From contig JACAXG010000130.1 of assembly GCA_018881555.1 (NCBI GenBank), forward strand, positions 1,634,036 through 1,698,035: a stretch of DNA of 64,000 nucleotides, written 5' to 3'. The notes under the pieces are model-generated. The model was not told where the DNA came from. It saw only the letters and a list, made by a program, of their open reading frames with translations, and ran no database searches. Shown one piece after another: positions 63,258-64,000 of the stretch (within the stretch, counting starts at the first letter, position 1; each line of letters starts with the position of its first letter). The position numbers and the translations under genes were made by a program. The DNA comes from Amblyornis subalaris (taxonomy: Eukaryota > Chordata > Aves > Passeriformes > Ptilonorhynchidae).

Positions 63258-64000
63258 TAATGTTTTTATAATCCCAAACTAAAGACATGAACATCAAATA
63301 GTTACATTATTTCTTCAGTTTTAAATACTCGGAGGGGTTGGGTTTGGGGATTGTTTTAGAAGTATTGATAAAATGCTTGTTAAAAAGGCCAAGTAGAACT
63401 TACAGTCTTAAGATCATGATTTTCTTCCTTGAAAAAGAAAAATAAATCACTTTCATAGCTGTCTGGGAAACTGCATTTTTAAAGCAAGCTGGCATAGGTG
63501 ATGCTCATTGAGGCTCTTCGTCAGTGGTTTGTGTACCTGGTGCTTAAATTCCCTGAAAATGTAATGGTGTAACTCTGGCAGGTATGTCCCTGGTCTCCAA
63601 AGTGAAGTCTCAGGAGAGGTCTTAGCCAGGGGACGAGAAGCAGGGATGAGTATTAGCTGTGCTTGCAGGAACCCTGGTTCTGAGCAGGGATGAACAGGGA
63701 TTGTGCTTCAGCCATCACCCTTCTTCCTGAGCTCGTACAGCATGGAAAGGGCACACTTCCCTGTGTTTTCCTGCAAGCCAACGTCTCTGCAGACGTGTGA
63801 GATGGCTCCTTGGAAGATGCTAATTTGTTCCTTTTAGACTCACTGTAGACGTGTTGTGTTCCAGCACAGGCACTTGGAGGGCTTCAGGCTCTCGAAGCGC
63901 CTCCTTTGCTGCTGCGTGAGGTGTGTGAAACTGCTCCGCGACTGCCACCAGCCTTCCCTCAGGAGCAGAGCTGCCGTTCCTGACTCCTGGAGCCTTGCTA
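63258..64000. other. End of window, nothing recognised
   Basis: Unique DNA to the window edge. A pyrimidine-rich patch with moderate GC at 63880-64000 has no clear splice or coding signal. Confidence 0.45.

Larger units (their letters stand above)
55170..64000 (+). other. GPD2: Presumptive first intron of GPD2
   Basis: If the CpG island is the GPD2 start, all sequence from its donor to the end of the window is intron. I looked for the expected N-terminal coding exon (MAFQKAVKG-like) on the plus strand and did not find it. The stretch holds four or five CR1 fragments in plus orientation and otherwise ordinary unique DNA. Confidence 0.4.

Noticed and set aside
57879..64000. GPD2 coding exons
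   Set aside because: No stretch translates to the expected N-terminus or FAD-binding motif in any frame; they must lie beyond the window.

Overview
The window is vertebrate nuclear DNA, almost certainly from a bird. It carries about 25 scattered 5'-truncated CR1 LINE copies, compact intergenic distances, strong CpG islands, and one fully recognisable spliced gene whose protein matches the vertebrate nuclear receptor NR4A2 (Nurr1) over all 598 codons. I cannot name the species. No bacterial, phage or viral genes are seen.

Layout. 1-23.9 kb: intergenic DNA with CR1 fragments of both orientations, minisatellites, a few GC-rich islands and several stretches whose texture suggests conserved non-coding elements. 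23.9-24.9 kb: a CpG island abutting the 3' end of NR4A2. 24.94-31.2 kb: NR4A2 on the minus strand, with six coding exons (29965 down to 26255), two inferred 5' non-coding exons, a CpG-rich promoter with a consensus CRE, and a 1.3-kb 3' UTR. 31.5-37 kb: upstream flank with an AT-rich homeodomain-motif-dense block, a 19/38-bp minisatellite, and a CpG island running into a GC-rich minisatellite that holds a 141-N assembly gap. 37-54.7 kb: intergenic, CR1 mostly on the plus strand, with a convergent pair of intact tRNA genes (Ala-CGC plus, Gly-GCC minus) at 47.5-47.9 kb. 54.8-55.3 kb: a CpG island with a splice donor on the plus strand. By synteny with human chromosome 2 (NR4A2 minus, tRNA pair, GPD2 plus) this is probably the promoter and first non-coding exon of GPD2, mitochondrial glycerol-3-phosphate dehydrogenase. 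55.3-64 kb would then be its first intron; no GPD2 coding exon is visible.

The window is therefore the regulatory neighbourhood of an immediate-early transcription factor. The points most worth a second look are: two exact NR4A binding sites (NBRE) 324 bp apart between NR4A2 and GPD2; the conserved tRNA pair as a possible boundary; complementary purine and pyrimidine tracts in NR4A2 introns flanking three coding exons; a minisatellite that abuts an inferred splice acceptor; a CR1-free zone of about 17 kb around NR4A2; and single-N ambiguity codes that stop abruptly at the assembly gap. All protein, motif and synteny statements come from reading the sequence and from memory of the families; no database search was run.
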